Source: Cynocephalus volans
Lineage: Eukaryota; Chordata; Mammalia; Dermoptera; Cynocephalidae
NCBI RefSeq assembly: GCF_027409185.1
Contig: NC_084461.1
Span: 141,715,001-141,779,000, forward strand
Direction: 5' to 3'
Length of the DNA: 64,000 bases
Shown here: positions 10,669 to 22,232 of the stretch, in pieces
How positions within the stretch are numbered: the first letter of the stretch is position 1
Layout of the letters: each line of letters begins with the position of its first letter
Program-made: the position numbers and the translations under genes
The notes under the pieces: generated by a model
The model's database searches: none
Told to the model about the DNA's origin: nothing
Seen by the model: the letters and a program-made list of their open reading frames with translations, nothing else

Positions 10669-11510
10669 GGGCTGTAGACAAAGTTTTGGCTAAGGTTCAG
10701 CCCCATCCACCCCAACCTTGTCACTGTGTCACCTGTAATGGAGCAATGGGAATGGGCCAGGGAGGCCTGCAGTTTGGAAGTTAAAGCTGAGGAGACAAGA
10801 TCTGGCTTCCGTTCCAAAATCTTTTGTGCTGACCCTGAAAGTAACTAGGGAGTCCATCATAGAAGCCCTCAGCAGGGGAAGGGATGGACGGGGAAGAGAA
10901 TGCCCAGTCAATCCCTTAGCCTCCCAGATCCTACCTCATCTTCCAGGGCTGAGAGAAACTTCTAGAAATAGACCTTCGTGTGTTGTGCTTACACTGCTGG
11001 TTCTAGTTATCCTCCCAAGAGGACGCTACTGGCAGATTCAGTTCCTGTAACAAGCCAGTGTGGTCAAGATGACTCTCAGAGGCCCCTCCACAAGCCCTCA
11101 AATTTCTTATCACTTATCCTATTCCAGGAGCCCCTCAGAGCAGCGACTACTAAGGAACCCAAAAAGAAGACCATTTCTAAATCTAAAGGGCTGTTCATTA
11201 TAAGGAATAGCAAAAGCAACTCACTGTGCTTTAGCCCTTAGAAAAATCTCCCTAAATAAGAAAATAAAAATTTGGGGGAGTTCCTAACATCCTTCAAATT
11301 AATGCCTTGAGATCCAGGTATTTTTGTGTAGACAGTTGGACTAAGTGGCAAACCAGAGCTCCTGTGGTGCAGGGTCGAGGTGGGAAGGAGAGAGCAGATT
11401 TATGAGAAATGCTAAACCATCACTGGAATTAGTAGAAAAGTTCATTGGTCTCGTTACTGTTAATATCACTTCCAAGGAGTGGTACTGAGGCCCCAAACTA
11501 GTCCTACTCT
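10669..11510. other. Unassigned intergenic sequence
   Basis: Apparently single-copy sequence. Short open frames at 10729-11241 on both strands show no recognisable domain. Confidence 0.3.
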
Positions 11511-11845
11511 TCAGCTTGAATTTTTTTAATTGTGGGGTTTTTTAAATTTTACATTTATTAAAATAATACAAATATTAATACTAAGTAAATTGTGCTATAT
11601 TAAAGATGCATATTGTAATCCCTGGAGCAACCACTATGAAATGCAAAAAGATGTCATTTAAATTCTAATAAAGGAATTAAATTGAATATACGAAGTATTT
11701 GTTTAAGAATGTTCATAGACCTTTTAGTCATAACAGCTCCAAACAATAAATTACACAAATGTCCATCAATAGAAAAATGGATCAACAAAGCGTGGAGCAT
11801 TTTAATAAAGATGATGACAATAAAGGGTATTAATCAGAAGGGATG
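11511..11845 (+). mobile_element. Eroded L1 fragment
   Basis: ATGTCCATCAATAGAAAAAT and nearby TAACAGCTCCAAACAATAAA resemble the L1 ORF2 3' portion. Boundaries are uncertain. Confidence 0.5.
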
Positions 11846-12620
11846 CCAGAGTTTAGCCTGCCTGGTATGCTTCCAGGGACCCAACTAGCCTTCAGTATAG
11901 AGAGCCATATGTTTTACTTCTAGGGCACCCACCTAAGGAAGGCTACTTTGGCAGTATAAGTATCTTCAGTGGTCCCAAAACATCAGTGCTAAGGAAAGTG
12001 ATGTCGAAGGAAAATAAAGGACCAGGTAGAGAAACAGCACCACCCTTTGATAGGACTGTAGGCGAAGTGTGTCTTAGTGAAGCCCACACCATCTTTAACC
12101 TTGACCCCCTTCGAAGGCTTGTGGGCTTACTCATGCCCTGCATGACCCCTGGGGACCCAGCTCGCATGGTAGAAGGTCCAGCAGAGTGTCTGCTGGCAGA
12201 GAGAAGGCGTTTGGGGTGTGAAGGTTCTTCACAACCCCCTACAGCCTCTCCACCACTTCTCATCTCACATTCTCCCTGTAAAGTCAGGATAGCTGGCAGA
12301 AATGATATCTCAGGGGCTTAGGCAAGAAAGTTGAGGGATAAATGACAAATTGCTTTAGTTCCCTGAATTTATATAAACTTCCTAATTGCTTCCATGTCTG
12401 TGGTTGTTAACCATAATTATTAGATGTTTTGTCTCCGTCAGCGTTTTCATAAACTGATCCTTTCTGTGCGAACTCATAAGCATTTCATCAAGGCTGAATT
12501 TGGGGCATGTGTACCAGAGTTGCAGTGAGAGGAAGGGCGGGATGGGACTGTGAGTCTGTGTGCGTGGCTTTTAAGCTGTGGGTCAATATTGTGGGAAGCG
12601 CACTGCACTGCAGTTCACTG
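11846..12620. other. Unassigned sequence, open on both strands at 11943-12321
   Basis: A moderately GC-rich block has overlapping frames of 106 codons (minus) and 111 codons (plus). I recognise no protein family, splice signal or repeat, so I do not call a gene. Confidence 0.3.
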
Positions 12621-12629
12621 AAACAGCAA

Positions 12630-12775
12630 CTGTAACAATAGTTGCCTTTTACTATGCCAGGCACTGCATTAAGTCCTTTGTGTCCCCTAATCCTCACCAG
12701 AAAACCTTGAATGGTGCTCTTGTAGATGAGGGATTCCAGGCTCAGAGAGGGTAAGTCACCCGGCCAGGAAGAGCT
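12630..12775 (-). mobile_element. MIR SINE (reverse)
   Basis: Reverse MIR wording: TACTATGCCAGGCACTGCAT, CCTAATCCTCACCAGAAAAC, TAGATGAGGGATTCCAGGCT and CAGAGAGGGTAAGTCACCC. Confidence 0.75.
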
Positions 12776-13109
12776 AGCTGAGTGTCATCTAAGGACTGAG
12801 TTTGGCAGCACATAACAGAACACAAATGACAGTGGCTTGAACGAGTCAGAAGATTTTTTTCCCTCTCATATGAGAAGTCTGGAGGTAGGCAGTCCAGGGA
12901 TAGTGTGGCTAATCCATACCGTCAGGAGAGGCCCAGGTTTCTTCTAGTGTTTGCCTGCACCTTCCTTAAAAATGTGGCTGTAATGTCCCTCTTCCAAGCA
13001 GATAGAGGAAGGGAACAAGAGCAAAAGATACATACAGCTGAGTCTGCCTCCTTTTATGGAGATTTCTAGAAAGTCTCATCTGTCTGCTTCTACTGTGTCA
13101 TGTGGCCGT

Positions 13110-13260
13110 CATTTTCTACAAATGGCCATTGTGTCACAGGTACTGTGCTGAGCATTTACTTACATTATTACACTTATTCTTCTTAACAGCCCCCTAAGGA
13201 AGGTATTATCAACCCCTGGGTTCTAGCTTAATCCCTGCTATTATATAGCTAAGTAGTCTT
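13110..13260 (-). mobile_element. MIR SINE fragment (reverse)
   Basis: TACTGTGCTGAGCATTTACT and CTTCTTAACAGCCCCCTAAG-GAAGGTATTATC correspond to the reverse MIR core. Confidence 0.65.
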
Positions 13261-13324
13261 AGATAAATCACGTTCCCTGTCTGGCCCTTATTTTTTCATC
13301 TGTTTTATGAGGGATTGGACTAGA

Positions 13325-13520
13325 TAAGGTGTTTTTAACAGGGAATCTATAGATCCATAAGGGGACCATGAATAAAATTCAAGGCAGAGATTTGTGAATT
13401 TGAATGGGCAAGAAAATGACATTCTTATTTTCACTAATCTCTAATTGAAATTTAACCTTTCTTTCTATTATGACCATAAGCAGCAGACCACAGTAATATT
13501 TGCAGAGCCTGTGACTTTTT
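13325..13520. mobile_element. hAT/Charlie-like element, left part
   Basis: AACAGGGAATCTATAGATCC and GCAGCAGACCACAGTAATAT match an old hAT-type repeat whose sequence resumes at 14657 (CACCAAAAGAATCACAGATA onward to about 15000). It is split by a 1.14-kb insertion. Confidence 0.6.
13504..13520. repeat. Target-site duplication, left copy
   Basis: AGAGCCTGTGACTTTTT occurs identically at 13504-13520 and 14657-14673, bracketing the insertion. Confidence 0.85.
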
Positions 13521-14656
13521 TTTTTCTTATATGAATAACCTTAAGGCTTATATTTCTCTCTATGACTTGAAATAATAGGGGAGTATTTTCCAGATACAGA
13601 ATTAGAAAATATATTTGCAATGCACACTTTTCTTCAGTATATTCTTATGTAACAGACTTTGTAAGTTAATGCAAAGTAAAGTTAGCTGCTGCAAGAGATA
13701 ATTCCAGAAGTATCACATGTTGGGACATCATGCTAAATTTATTATTACTGTATATACTACCTCAACACAGGCTTTCAAATATCAACTGACAGTGCTTGAT
13801 GACTCTCCAAAAGAAGATTCAAGAACCCAGGTACCATTGATTGGTGAATTTGTTATTGCCAACATGTGTTTTCAAATCTTGCTATGGTGCCTGAAGTATT
13901 TCCTGTTGGTCATAGTAAAAGGAAAAATGTATGGAGCCTCATGGATATTTTAAATCCAGAACTGTACTGAGCAAAAATGGTTTCTGCCCACATTCACTTG
14001 GCCAGACCCTATTCGTGTGGTCTTACCTAAGAATAAAGAAGCTGGGAAGCCTAATAGTGGAAGTAGTAGGAAGAGACAATAAGTTTGGTGAATAAGACCA
14101 CTGGTGGTCTTTATTTTAACATACGTTATAACAACAAGCCAATTTTCTTGCTAACATTTGTTTTTTTTATGCAAGAAAACATGACTCAAAATCTGATTCC
14201 ACAAATCAAACCTAGGAAATATACCTCAGAGATGAGGGCAAGAATGTCAGTCAGTGAGTACACAGCATTTTTGACCCTTTGAAAAGGAAATTCTTGTTGA
14301 ATCCCAAAATCATAGAATAAAGTTGGAAAATAGCCAAGATTAATCTTCTCTTAAGAAAAGAGAAAAAATACTTCTTAGATTTAGGGATATTTAGATATGG
14401 ATCACCACTGGTGTCAACACTCAGTCACTCTGAGAGACCAACGCATCCAGGATGGTCTATTTTTCTTCCCTCATCATGTTCAGAGGCTGGCCAGGGACTC
14501 ACTCTTTCATGTGCTTTCAGCACACTGCACCATCTTGCGGTTTAGATGGGACAGTTTCTGAGACTGGGAAGTCCAAAGTCCAAAGTCCATGTGGCGGTGG
14601 TGACAGTGACCCACAGTTCTCACATTGCAAGATGGTGGAAGCAGAGAGAGAAAAAA
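13521..14656 (-). pseudogene. Retrotransposed transcript with LTR-like 5' end, no known gene
   Basis: A 1,136-bp block interrupts an old hAT element and is bracketed by a perfect 17-bp direct repeat. The left edge begins with a T-run, which read on the minus strand is a poly(A) tail. The right end, the presumed 5' end, matches the interior of the MaLR-type LTR seen at 49298-49727: both share AAGTCCAAAGTCCAT and then GGTGGAAGCAGAGAGAG. The remaining ~1 kb matches no repeat or gene I know and has no long sense frame. The simplest reading is an LTR-initiated, polyadenylated, probably non-coding RNA copied back by L1. A variant poly(A) signal (AATATA) lies about 30 bases from the tail. Confidence 0.55.
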
Positions 14657-15000
14657 AGAGCCTGTGACTTTTTCACCAAAAGAATCACAGATATTTTATA
14701 GCATATTACAGCTATTTCAGATATCTTAGAATATCATTTACATCATCGCTACTTGAAAATTATAGCATTTATTAGAGCTGCTTTATTTAATGTGTTAATA
14801 AAGAGATGTGTGTACCTATATTGTGAATTTTATTGTTAATATTTCAGTAACTGAATTTCAATTGTAATTTATTTCCTTCATAATGCTGTGTATTTTGTTC
14901 TATGCATTTAAAAACATTTTTCTGAGAAGGAGCCCATAGGCTTCAGTAGCCCAACAAAAGAGTTCATGAACCAAATGGTGAAGAGCTCTGGACTGAGATC
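14657..15000. mobile_element. hAT/Charlie-like element, right part
   Basis: It continues the element begun at 13325, with TAATAAAGAGATGTGTGTAC, then GCATTTAAAAACATTTTTCT-GAGAAGGAGCCCATAGGCTT and an ending near GGTGAAGAGC. Confidence 0.6.
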
Positions 15001-15175
15001 TCTTTGTGCCCCTGGCTGTAAGTGAAACTCTGCTACTAGCTGTCATGGTCATCCTGTACAAGTCTCTTCAGCTCTCGATTTCCTCAGTTTTCCTTTCTGT
15101 GAAATGGAAATAATACTTGCCTTGTCTAGCTCAGAACTATTAGGGGAACCACAGTAGTAATCTACATGTAGCACA
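15001..15175 (+). mobile_element. MIR SINE
   Basis: Forward MIR wording: CTACTAGCTGTCATGG, GATTTCCTCAGTTTTCC and GTGAAATGGAAATAATACTT. Confidence 0.65.
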
Positions 15176-15385
15176 CACAAATGCAGAGCTTATGCATATT
15201 CATTACACAGGGTCAGTTTCTGCAAGGCTGAGTGAATGCTGAGTCTTATTAACATATTCAACTTTAGTCCTACTTCCTAGAGATGCGAATGTTTTTCTGT
15301 TGCTTCCACATAAGTTTCCTGCTATAGCCATTTATTTTCTAGTCCAGATTGGGATTGAACTGGTATAAATTCAGTATTAAAGGGG
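15176..15385. other. Unassigned intergenic sequence
   Basis: No recognised feature. Confidence 0.3.
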
Positions 15386-15560
15386 AAAATGCACCTTAAG
15401 TGCACCTGGAGGGAACTGATTAAGAACACAAGGAGGCCATTCTCACCATGTGATGAGCTGATCACCACAGGACTCCGTGTAGAGTTCCCACCAAGAAGAA
15501 GGCCCTCACCGAATGTGTTCTCTAGACCTTGGACTTCCTAGCCTCCAAAACTGCTGCAAG
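15386..15560 (+). mobile_element. MaLR LTR fragment
   Basis: GAACACAAGGAGGCCATTCT, GAAGAAGGCCCTCACCGAAT and CTTGGACTTCCTAGCCTCCA-AAACTG are typical of the 3' half of MST/MLT1-type LTRs. It breaks off where the L1-associated sequence starts. Confidence 0.6.
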
Positions 15561-15679
15561 ATAGAAGACAGCAGAGGTTGCAATGTGGGCATATGGAGTA
15601 TCATGGACAATTCTAGAGAGAGGAGGGATGTTTCTGGAAAGTATTGCAGAGCTGAAGCTTGATCTAAGCCTTTAAAGCC

Positions 15680-16000
15680 CGGCCTAGTGCACTCAGAGAA
15701 GGGAGACATGAGGCAGGGGAGGCGGGAATTCCACGGGGACCACACTGCTGCCACACGATCCAGCAGCCCAGCCCAATGTGTACAGAGCACAGAGATGTCC
15801 AGCAAGGGAGTTAGAAGCTCCACCCTGTGGAGGGGCCGCCACCGCGCGATCCAGCAGCAGATAGGCTTCACGGCCACCACCCGGCTCCATCCCAAGCCAG
15901 GCCTAGCGCGCAGAGAGCAGGGAGACATCCTGCAGGGGAAGGGGAAGCTCTGCAGAGATCACACACTCTGAGGTACCAGCCCGTGATCCAGCAGCCCAGT
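15680..16000 (+). repeat. Tandem units in the L1 5' UTR
   Basis: Two landmarks recur in the same order. GATCCAGCAGC occurs at 15757, 15848 and 15985. GAGACAT or GAGATGT occurs at 15703, 15793 and 15923. Spacings are about 90 and 130-137 bp, so these are three diverged units of unequal length. The GC- and CpG-richness fits a monomer-type L1 promoter like those of mouse L1. Confidence 0.6.
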
Positions 16001-16183
16001 AGAGTCCAAGCTGACCAGAGAGGTGGCTCCCCAGAGAGGCCCAAGACCCAAGGAAATGACACACGCAAGGCAGTAGTGGCCAACTGAGCAGTCACTGAGG
16101 TAGCCATACCAAATTGGCAACCACAGCAACATCTTAGTCAGTCAATACTGTCAAACCTGTGGACTGTGAAACCCCCTGCCACA

Positions 16184-17172
16184 ATGAATAAACATCAAAG
16201 AAAAGATACCAGAAATACGAAAAATCAAGAAAGTACACCACTAAAGGATAATAACTCTCAAGCTCTAGATCCTATAGAACAAGAAGCCCTTGAAATGACT
16301 GACAAGGAATTTCGAGTGATAATTCTAATGAAACTGAATGAGATACAAGAAAATTCAGCTAGACATCATGATGAAATGAGGAAAAGTATACAGGACCTGA
16401 AAGAGGAAATGTACAAGGAAATCAATGCCCTGAAAAAAAATGTAGCAGAACTTGCCAAACTGAAGAAATTATTCAGTGAAATAAAAAACACAACGGAGAG
16501 TTTAACCAGCAGGCTTGTGGAAGTTGAAGAGAGAACTTCTGAACTTGAAGATGGGCTGTTTGAAATAACACAAGCAGACAAAAAAAAAAAGAAAGAAAAA
16601 GAAAAAAGAATCAAAGACATTGAAGAAAATCTGAGAGAGATATCAGACAACCTTAAGCACTCAAATATCTGAGTCATAGGTATTCCAGAAGGGGAGGAAA
16701 AAGAGATTGCATTGAAAACATATTCAACAAAATAGTGGCAGAAAACTTCCCGGGTATAGGAAAAATCACAGATCTTCAGATCCAGGAAGCTCAACGATCT
16801 CCAAACGTATTCAACCCAAAAAGGTCTTCTCCAAGACATGTCATAGTCAAATTGGCAAAACTCAGAGACAAAGAGAGAATCTTAAAAGCTGCAAGAGAGA
16901 AGCATCAAATCACCTATAAGGGAGCCCCAATCAGGCTAACATCAGACTTTTCATCACAAACCCTAAAAGCCAGAAAGGAATGGGATGATATATTCAAAAT
17001 ACTAAAAGACAGAGATTGCCAGCCAAGAATACTCTACCTTGCAAGGCTATCCTTCTGAAATGAAGGGCAAATAGTATACTTCTCAGACAAACAAGAACTG
17101 TGGGAGTTCACCACCACACGACCACCCTTACAAGAAATTCTCAAGGGAGTACTCGGTTTGGTTCCTGAAAAA
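16184..17172 (+). pseudogene. L1 ORF1 pseudogene (RNA-binding chaperone)
   Basis: Intact ORF1p is a trimeric nucleic-acid chaperone that coats L1 RNA in the cytoplasm. The in-frame ATG at 16184 begins MNKHQRKDT. Residues about 40-150 form a heptad-rich coiled coil (LKEEMYKEINALKK, LVEVEERTSELED). A stop at 16670-16672 is followed by a shift to another frame, where the C-terminal part resumes from about 16735 with ERILKAAREKHQITYKG and WDDIFKILKDRDCQPRILY. A further stop lies at 17056-17058 before QEILKGVLG near 17140. There are at least two disablements. A lysine-rich tract (poly-A at about 16580-16600) may be the source of slippage. Confidence 0.9.
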
Positions 17173-17365
17173 TAACTACCACTGCCATAAAAACCCAAGA
17201 AAAATCTAAACCCACTAGTATAATAAAAATGGCATTCATGAAGAGAAAACAAACAAACAAAAAGACTATCTACAACCTAAGGAACCAACAAACACAGAAA
17301 ACAAACAGTAAATACGAAAGCAAGGAACAAAAGACACCTAAGACAACCAAACAATAATCAATAAA

Positions 17366-20300
17366 ATGCTAGGAATAAATCCACATTTTTCAATAACAAC
17401 TCTTAATGTAAAAGGCTTAAATTCCCCAATCAAAAGACACAGACTGGCTGACTGGATTAAAAAGGAGGACCCAACTATATGCTGCCTTCAGGAGACCCAC
17501 CTCATCCATAAAGACTCACATAGACTAAGAGTGAAAGGATGGAAAAAGATTTACCATGCAAACAGAAAAGAAAAATGAGCTGGAGTAGCTATTCTTATAT
17601 CTGACAAAATAGACTTTAAACTAAAAGCCATAAAAAGAGACAATGAGGGACACTACGTAATGATAAAAGGACTGATCCATCAAGAAGACATAGCAGTCAT
17701 AAAGATGTACGCACCCAATGTTGGAGCAGCCAGATTTATAAAAAAAACTCTATTAGACCTAAAGAAGGAAATAGACACTAATACCATAATAGCAGGGGGC
17801 CTGAACACCCCACTGTCAATATTGGACAGATCATCTAGGCAAAGAATCAGCAGAGAAACACAAGATATAAATAATACTCTAGACCAATTGGAATTGGCAG
17901 ATATCTACAGAACATTCCATCCAACAACCTCAGAATATTCATTCTTCTCATTGGCACATGGATCATTCTCCAGGATAGATCACATATTAGGTCACAAAAC
18001 AAGTCTCAACAAATTCAAAAACATTGGAATTATCCCATGTATTTTCTCAGACCACAATGGATTAAAACTAGAAAGCAATAACAAATGAAATTCTGGAAAC
18101 TATACAAACACTTGGAAATTAAACAGCATTCTACTTAATGACATATGGGTCCAAGAAGAAATCAAGCAGGAAATCAAAAAATTTATTGAAACTAATGAAA
18201 ATAATGATACATCATACCAAAACCTGTGGGATACTGCAAAAGCAGTATTAAGGGGAAATTTATTGCATTAAAAGCTCACTTCAGAAGAATGGAAAGATGG
18301 CAAGTGAGCAACCTAACACTTCACCTTAAAGAACTAGAAAAACAAGAACAATCCAAACCTAAAGTTAGCAGCCAGAAAGAAATCATTAAGATCAGAGCAG
18401 AACTGAATGAAATTGAAACCCAAAAAACAATACAAAAGATCAATGAATCAAAAAGTTGGTTTTTTGAAAAGATAAATAAAATTGACAAACCATTAGCATG
18501 GCTAACAAAAAAAAGAAGAGAGAAGATTCAAATAACAAAAATTAGAAATGAAAAAGGTGATACTACAACTGATTCATCTGAAATACAAGGAATCATTCAA
18601 GACTACTATAAACAACTATACGCCAACAAATTTGAAAATCTGGAGGAAATGGATAAATTACTGGACACACACAAGCTCCCAAAACTGAACCATGAAGATG
18701 TAGAAAATCTGAACAGACCAATAACAATAAAGGAGATTGAAGCTGTTATCCGAAGGCTCCCAACAAAGAAAAGCCCAGGACCAGATGGATTCACAGCAGA
18801 ATTTTACCAAGCATTCAAAGAGGAATTGACACCGATTCTTTACAAACTATTCCAAAAGATTGAAACAGACGCAAATCTCCCAAACTCATTCTATGAAGCA
18901 AACATCATCCTGATACCAAAACCAGGTAAAGATATAACCAAAAAAGAAAACTACAGGCTGAAATCCTTGATGAATATATAGATGCAAAAATCCTCAATAA
19001 AATGCTAGCAAACAGAATACAGCAACACATACGTAAAATTATTCACCACGATCAAGTGGGATTCATCCCAGGGATGCAAGGTTGGTTCAACATATGCAAA
19101 TCAATAAATGTGATACACCATATTAATAAACTCAAACACAAGGACCATATGATCATCTCTATAGATGCTGAAAAAGCATTTGATAAAATTCAACACTCAT
19201 TCATGACAAAGACCCTCTATAAGTTAGGTATAGACAGAAAGTATCTCAACATAATTGAAGCCATATATGATAAACCCACTGCCAATATCATCCTGAATGT
19301 GGAAAAGCTGAAAGCTTTTCCTTTAAGAACAGGAACTAGACAAGGATGCCCACTCTCACCACTCCTATTCAACATAGTGTTGGAAGTACTAGCCAGAGCA
19401 ATCAGAGAAGAGAAGGAAATAAAGGGCATCCAGATTGGAAAAGATGAAGTCAAACTGTCCCTGTTTGCAGATGACATGATCCTATATATCGAACAGCCTA
19501 AAACCTCTACAAAAAAACTGCTGGAATTGATAAATGATTTCAGCACAGTAGCAGGATACAAAATCAACACACAAAAATCAGTAGCATTTCTTTTCTCCAA
19601 TAGTGAACATGCAGAAAGAGAAATCAAGAAAGCCTGCCCATTTACAATAGCCACCAAAAAAATAAAATACTTAGGAATTGAGTTAACCAAGGAGGTGAAA
19701 AATCTCTATAATGAGAACTACAAACCACTGCTGAGAGAAATTAGAGAGGATACAAGAAGATGGAAAGATATTCCATGCTCTTGGATTGGAAGAATCAACA
19801 TAGTGAAAATGTCCATACTACCCAAAGTGGTATACAAATTCAATGCAATCCCCATCAAAATTCCAATGACATTTTTCTCAGAAATGGAAAGAACTATCCA
19901 CAAATTTATATGGAATAACAAAAGACCACGCATAGCCAAAGCAACACTGAGCAAAAAAATAAAGCTGGTGCATAACACTATCTGACTTTAAGCTATACTA
20001 CAAAGCTATAATAACCAAAACATGGTACTGGCATAAAAACAGACACACTGATCAATGGAATAGAATAGAGAATCCAGAAATAAACCCACACACCTACAAC
20101 TATCTGATCTTTGACAAAGGCACCAAGCCTATACACTGGGGAAGAGACTGCCTCTTTAGCAAATGGTGCTGGGAGAACTGGATATCAATATGCAGGAGAA
20201 TGAAACTAGACACATACCTTTCACCATACACTAAACTCAACTCAAAATGGATTAAAGAATTAAATATACACCCTGAAACAATAAAACTTCTTAAAGAAAA

Positions 20301-21140
20301 CATAGGAAAAACACTTCAGGAAATAGGACTGGACACAGACTTCATGAATACAACCCCAAAAGCACGGGCAACCAAAGGAAAAATAAACAAATGGGATTAT
20401 ATCAAACTAAGAGCTTCTTCACAGCAAAGGAAACAATTAACAGAGTTAAAAGACAGCCAACAGAGTGGGAGAAAATATTTGCAAAATATACATCTGACAA
20501 AGGATTAATATCCAGAATATACAAGGAACTCAAACAACTTTACAAGAAAAAAACAAGCAACCCAATTAAAAAATGGGCAAAAGAGCTCAGGAGGCATTTC
20601 TCTAAGGAAGATATACAAATGGCCAACAGACATATGAAAAAATGCTCAACATCACTCAGCATCCAGGAAATGCAAATCAAAACTGCACTGAGATACCATC
20701 TTACCCCAGTTAGGATGGCTAAAATCCAAAAGACTCTGAACGATAAATGCTGGTGAGGTTGTGGAGAAAAAGGAACTCTCATACATTGTTGGTGGGACTG
20801 CAAAACGGTGCAGCCTCTATGGAAAATGGTATGGAGGTCCCTCAAACAATTGCAGATAGATCTACCATATGACCCAGCTATCCCACTGTTGGGAATATAC
20901 CCAGAGGAATGGAAATCATCAAGTCGAAGGTATACCTGTTCCCCAATGTTCATTGCAGCACTCTTTACAATAGCCAAGAGTTGGAACCAGCCCAAACGTC
21001 CATCATCGGATGAGTGGATATGGAAAGTGTGGCATATCTACATAATGGAATACTACTCAGCTGTAAAAGTGAATGAAATACTGCCATTTGCAACAACATG
21101 GATGGACCTTGAGAGAATTATATTAAGTGAAACAAGTTAG
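17366..21140 (+). pseudogene. L1 ORF2 pseudogene (endonuclease / reverse transcriptase)
   Basis: ORF2p nicks target DNA and reverse-transcribes RNA onto it. The endonuclease begins MLGINPHFSITTLNVKGLNS and includes ICCLQETHL. A TGA at 17576-17578 breaks it, then the frame continues to 18088. The catalytic-loop motif reads A-G-G-L-N-T instead of A-G-D-F-N-T, so the acidic residue is lost. After a frameshift, the fingers and palm follow (18226-18981, [15 protein letters not shown]). After another shift the RT core follows, with [16 protein letters not shown] and FADDMILY (about 19461-19488). Stops and shifts recur after 19985. The C terminus ends WMDLERIILSETS at 21140. There are five or more disablements in all. 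Confidence 0.93.
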
Positions 21141-21156
21141 GCACAGAAAGAGAAAT

Positions 21157-21356
21157 ACCACATGTTCTCCCTTTTTTTTTTTTTTTTTTAAAGATGACCA
21201 GTAAGGGGATCTTAGCCCTTGACTTGGTGTTGTGAGCACCACGCTCAGCCAGTGAGCAAACCGGCCATCCGTATGTGGGATCCGAACCTGGGGCCTTGGT
21301 GTTATCAGCACCGCACTCTCCCAAGTGAGCCACGGGCCGGCCCACCACATGTTCTC
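21157..21356 (-). mobile_element. CYN-like dimeric SINE in the L1 3' end, with 13-bp TSD
   Basis: The SINE proper is 21170-21343, reverse strand, with a T-run at the left as its tail. It reads as two fused tRNA-Ile-like units (GGGCCGGCCCGTGGCTCAC start, GACCAGTAAGGGGATC at the tail side). ACCACATGTTCTC flanks it at 21157-21169 and 21344-21356. It interrupts the L1 and so is younger than it. Confidence 0.93.
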
Positions 21357-21389
21357 ACTTATTGGTGGAAGCTAAAAATAAAAAAATAA

Positions 21390-21390
<1 letters not shown>

Positions 21391-21422
<32 letters not shown>
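21391..21422. repeat. (CA)n microsatellite
   Basis: CA dinucleotide run in the L1 3' UTR. Confidence 0.93.
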
Positions 21423-21425
<3 letters not shown>

Positions 21426-21577
21426 CCGGGGCAGGGAAGAAGACATAACAACTACAGTTCCTTGAATTTGATATGACAAGCAAACAGAAAGGTCATTGTT
21501 GGGTGGGAAGGAGGAGCGGGAGGAGGGAGGGAGGTTTCGGTAATGGGCCTCAATAATCAACTACATTGTATATTGAC

Positions 21578-21610
<33 letters not shown>

Positions 21611-21689
21611 TCAATAAAAATAAATAAAAAAAATAAAGGCTAATGTTGATAACATTACAGTTATAAAAAGGCTCAAAGAATGAGTATTT

Positions 21690-21855
21690 TACATATGTTA
21701 ATTCATTTATGCTTCTCAATACTGTTAGTAGGAAAATATTGTTATTATCCTCGTATCACAGAAAGGAATTCTGAAGCTTGGTGAAGTTAAGGAGCTTGCC
21801 CAAGGTGATAGGACTAGTCAGGGGTGCAGTTGGGATTCAGTCTTGGCCACAATCC
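21690..21855 (-). mobile_element. MIR SINE (reverse)
   Basis: GTTATTATCCTCGTATCACA, GGAGCTTGCCCAAGGTGATA and GGGATTCAGTCTTGGC match the reverse MIR body. Confidence 0.7.
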
Positions 21856-21861
21856 GTGCTC

Positions 21862-22232
21862 CAACAGGGGCTTAGCAAACTACAGCCCACGTGCCAAGTC
21901 CAACATGATGCTTGTTTTTTTAAATAAAGTTTTATTAGAACATAGGCATTCCCATACATTCATGTGGTTCTCCATTTCACCTGGTAACTTCATCCATCCA
22001 TCACCAGCATTAAAGACCTCATTTTTAACTGGGATCTGAGCCATTTGCCTGACACTGAAAAACTTCTGAGTTTTTCTGCCAAATATATATCCATATATAT
22101 TTTTATATATGACTGCTTTTGCATTCCAATGGCAGTTGGACAGTTGCAACAGAGACCATATGGTCCATGGATCCTAATATATTTACTACCTGACCTTTTA
22201 CAGAAAATGTTGTCCAACCCCTGCTCTAAAAT
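21862..22232. mobile_element. hAT/Charlie-type element with an internal insertion
   Basis: The ends read AGGGGCTTAGCAAACTACAG and AGAAAATGTTGTCCAACCCC-TGCTC, imperfect inverted repeats of a common hAT-like family. The same family recurs complete at 61553-61888. After AATAAAGTTTTATTAGAACA-TAGGCATTCCCATACATTC the expected sequence is broken by about 140 bp before ATATGACTGCTTTTGC resumes it. Confidence 0.65.
21972..22112. repeat. ~140-bp repeated unit, copy 1
   Basis: From CTCCATTTCACCTGGTAACT through ATATATATCCATATATATTT. It is about 80-85% identical by eye to 23051-23196 in the same orientation. It lies inside a hAT element that normally lacks it, so it was inserted. I cannot name the family. 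Confidence 0.6.

Larger units (their letters stand above)
15561..21640 (+). mobile_element. Near full-length L1 retrotransposon, inactive
   Basis: About 6 kb with all L1 parts in order: a 5' UTR with tandem units (to about 16183), ORF1, ORF2, and a 3' UTR ending in an A-rich, AAATAAAT-type tail. A CA microsatellite lies at 21391-21422. Both ORFs carry stops and frameshifts, so it cannot move by itself. A CYN SINE is inserted in its 3' part. The exact 5' edge is uncertain; it lies between about 15560 and 15670. The ORFs are well preserved compared with the other L1 pieces here, suggesting a fairly recent, probably lineage-specific L1. Confidence 0.93.

Noticed and set aside
11943..12321. Possible short gene, 106-111 codons on opposite strands
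   Set aside because: No recognisable protein and no splicing or promoter signals; both strands are equally open.
15506..15971. 140-codon minus frame and 94-codon plus frame
   Set aside because: These fall in the CpG-rich L1 5' UTR and flanking LTR fragment and are non-coding.
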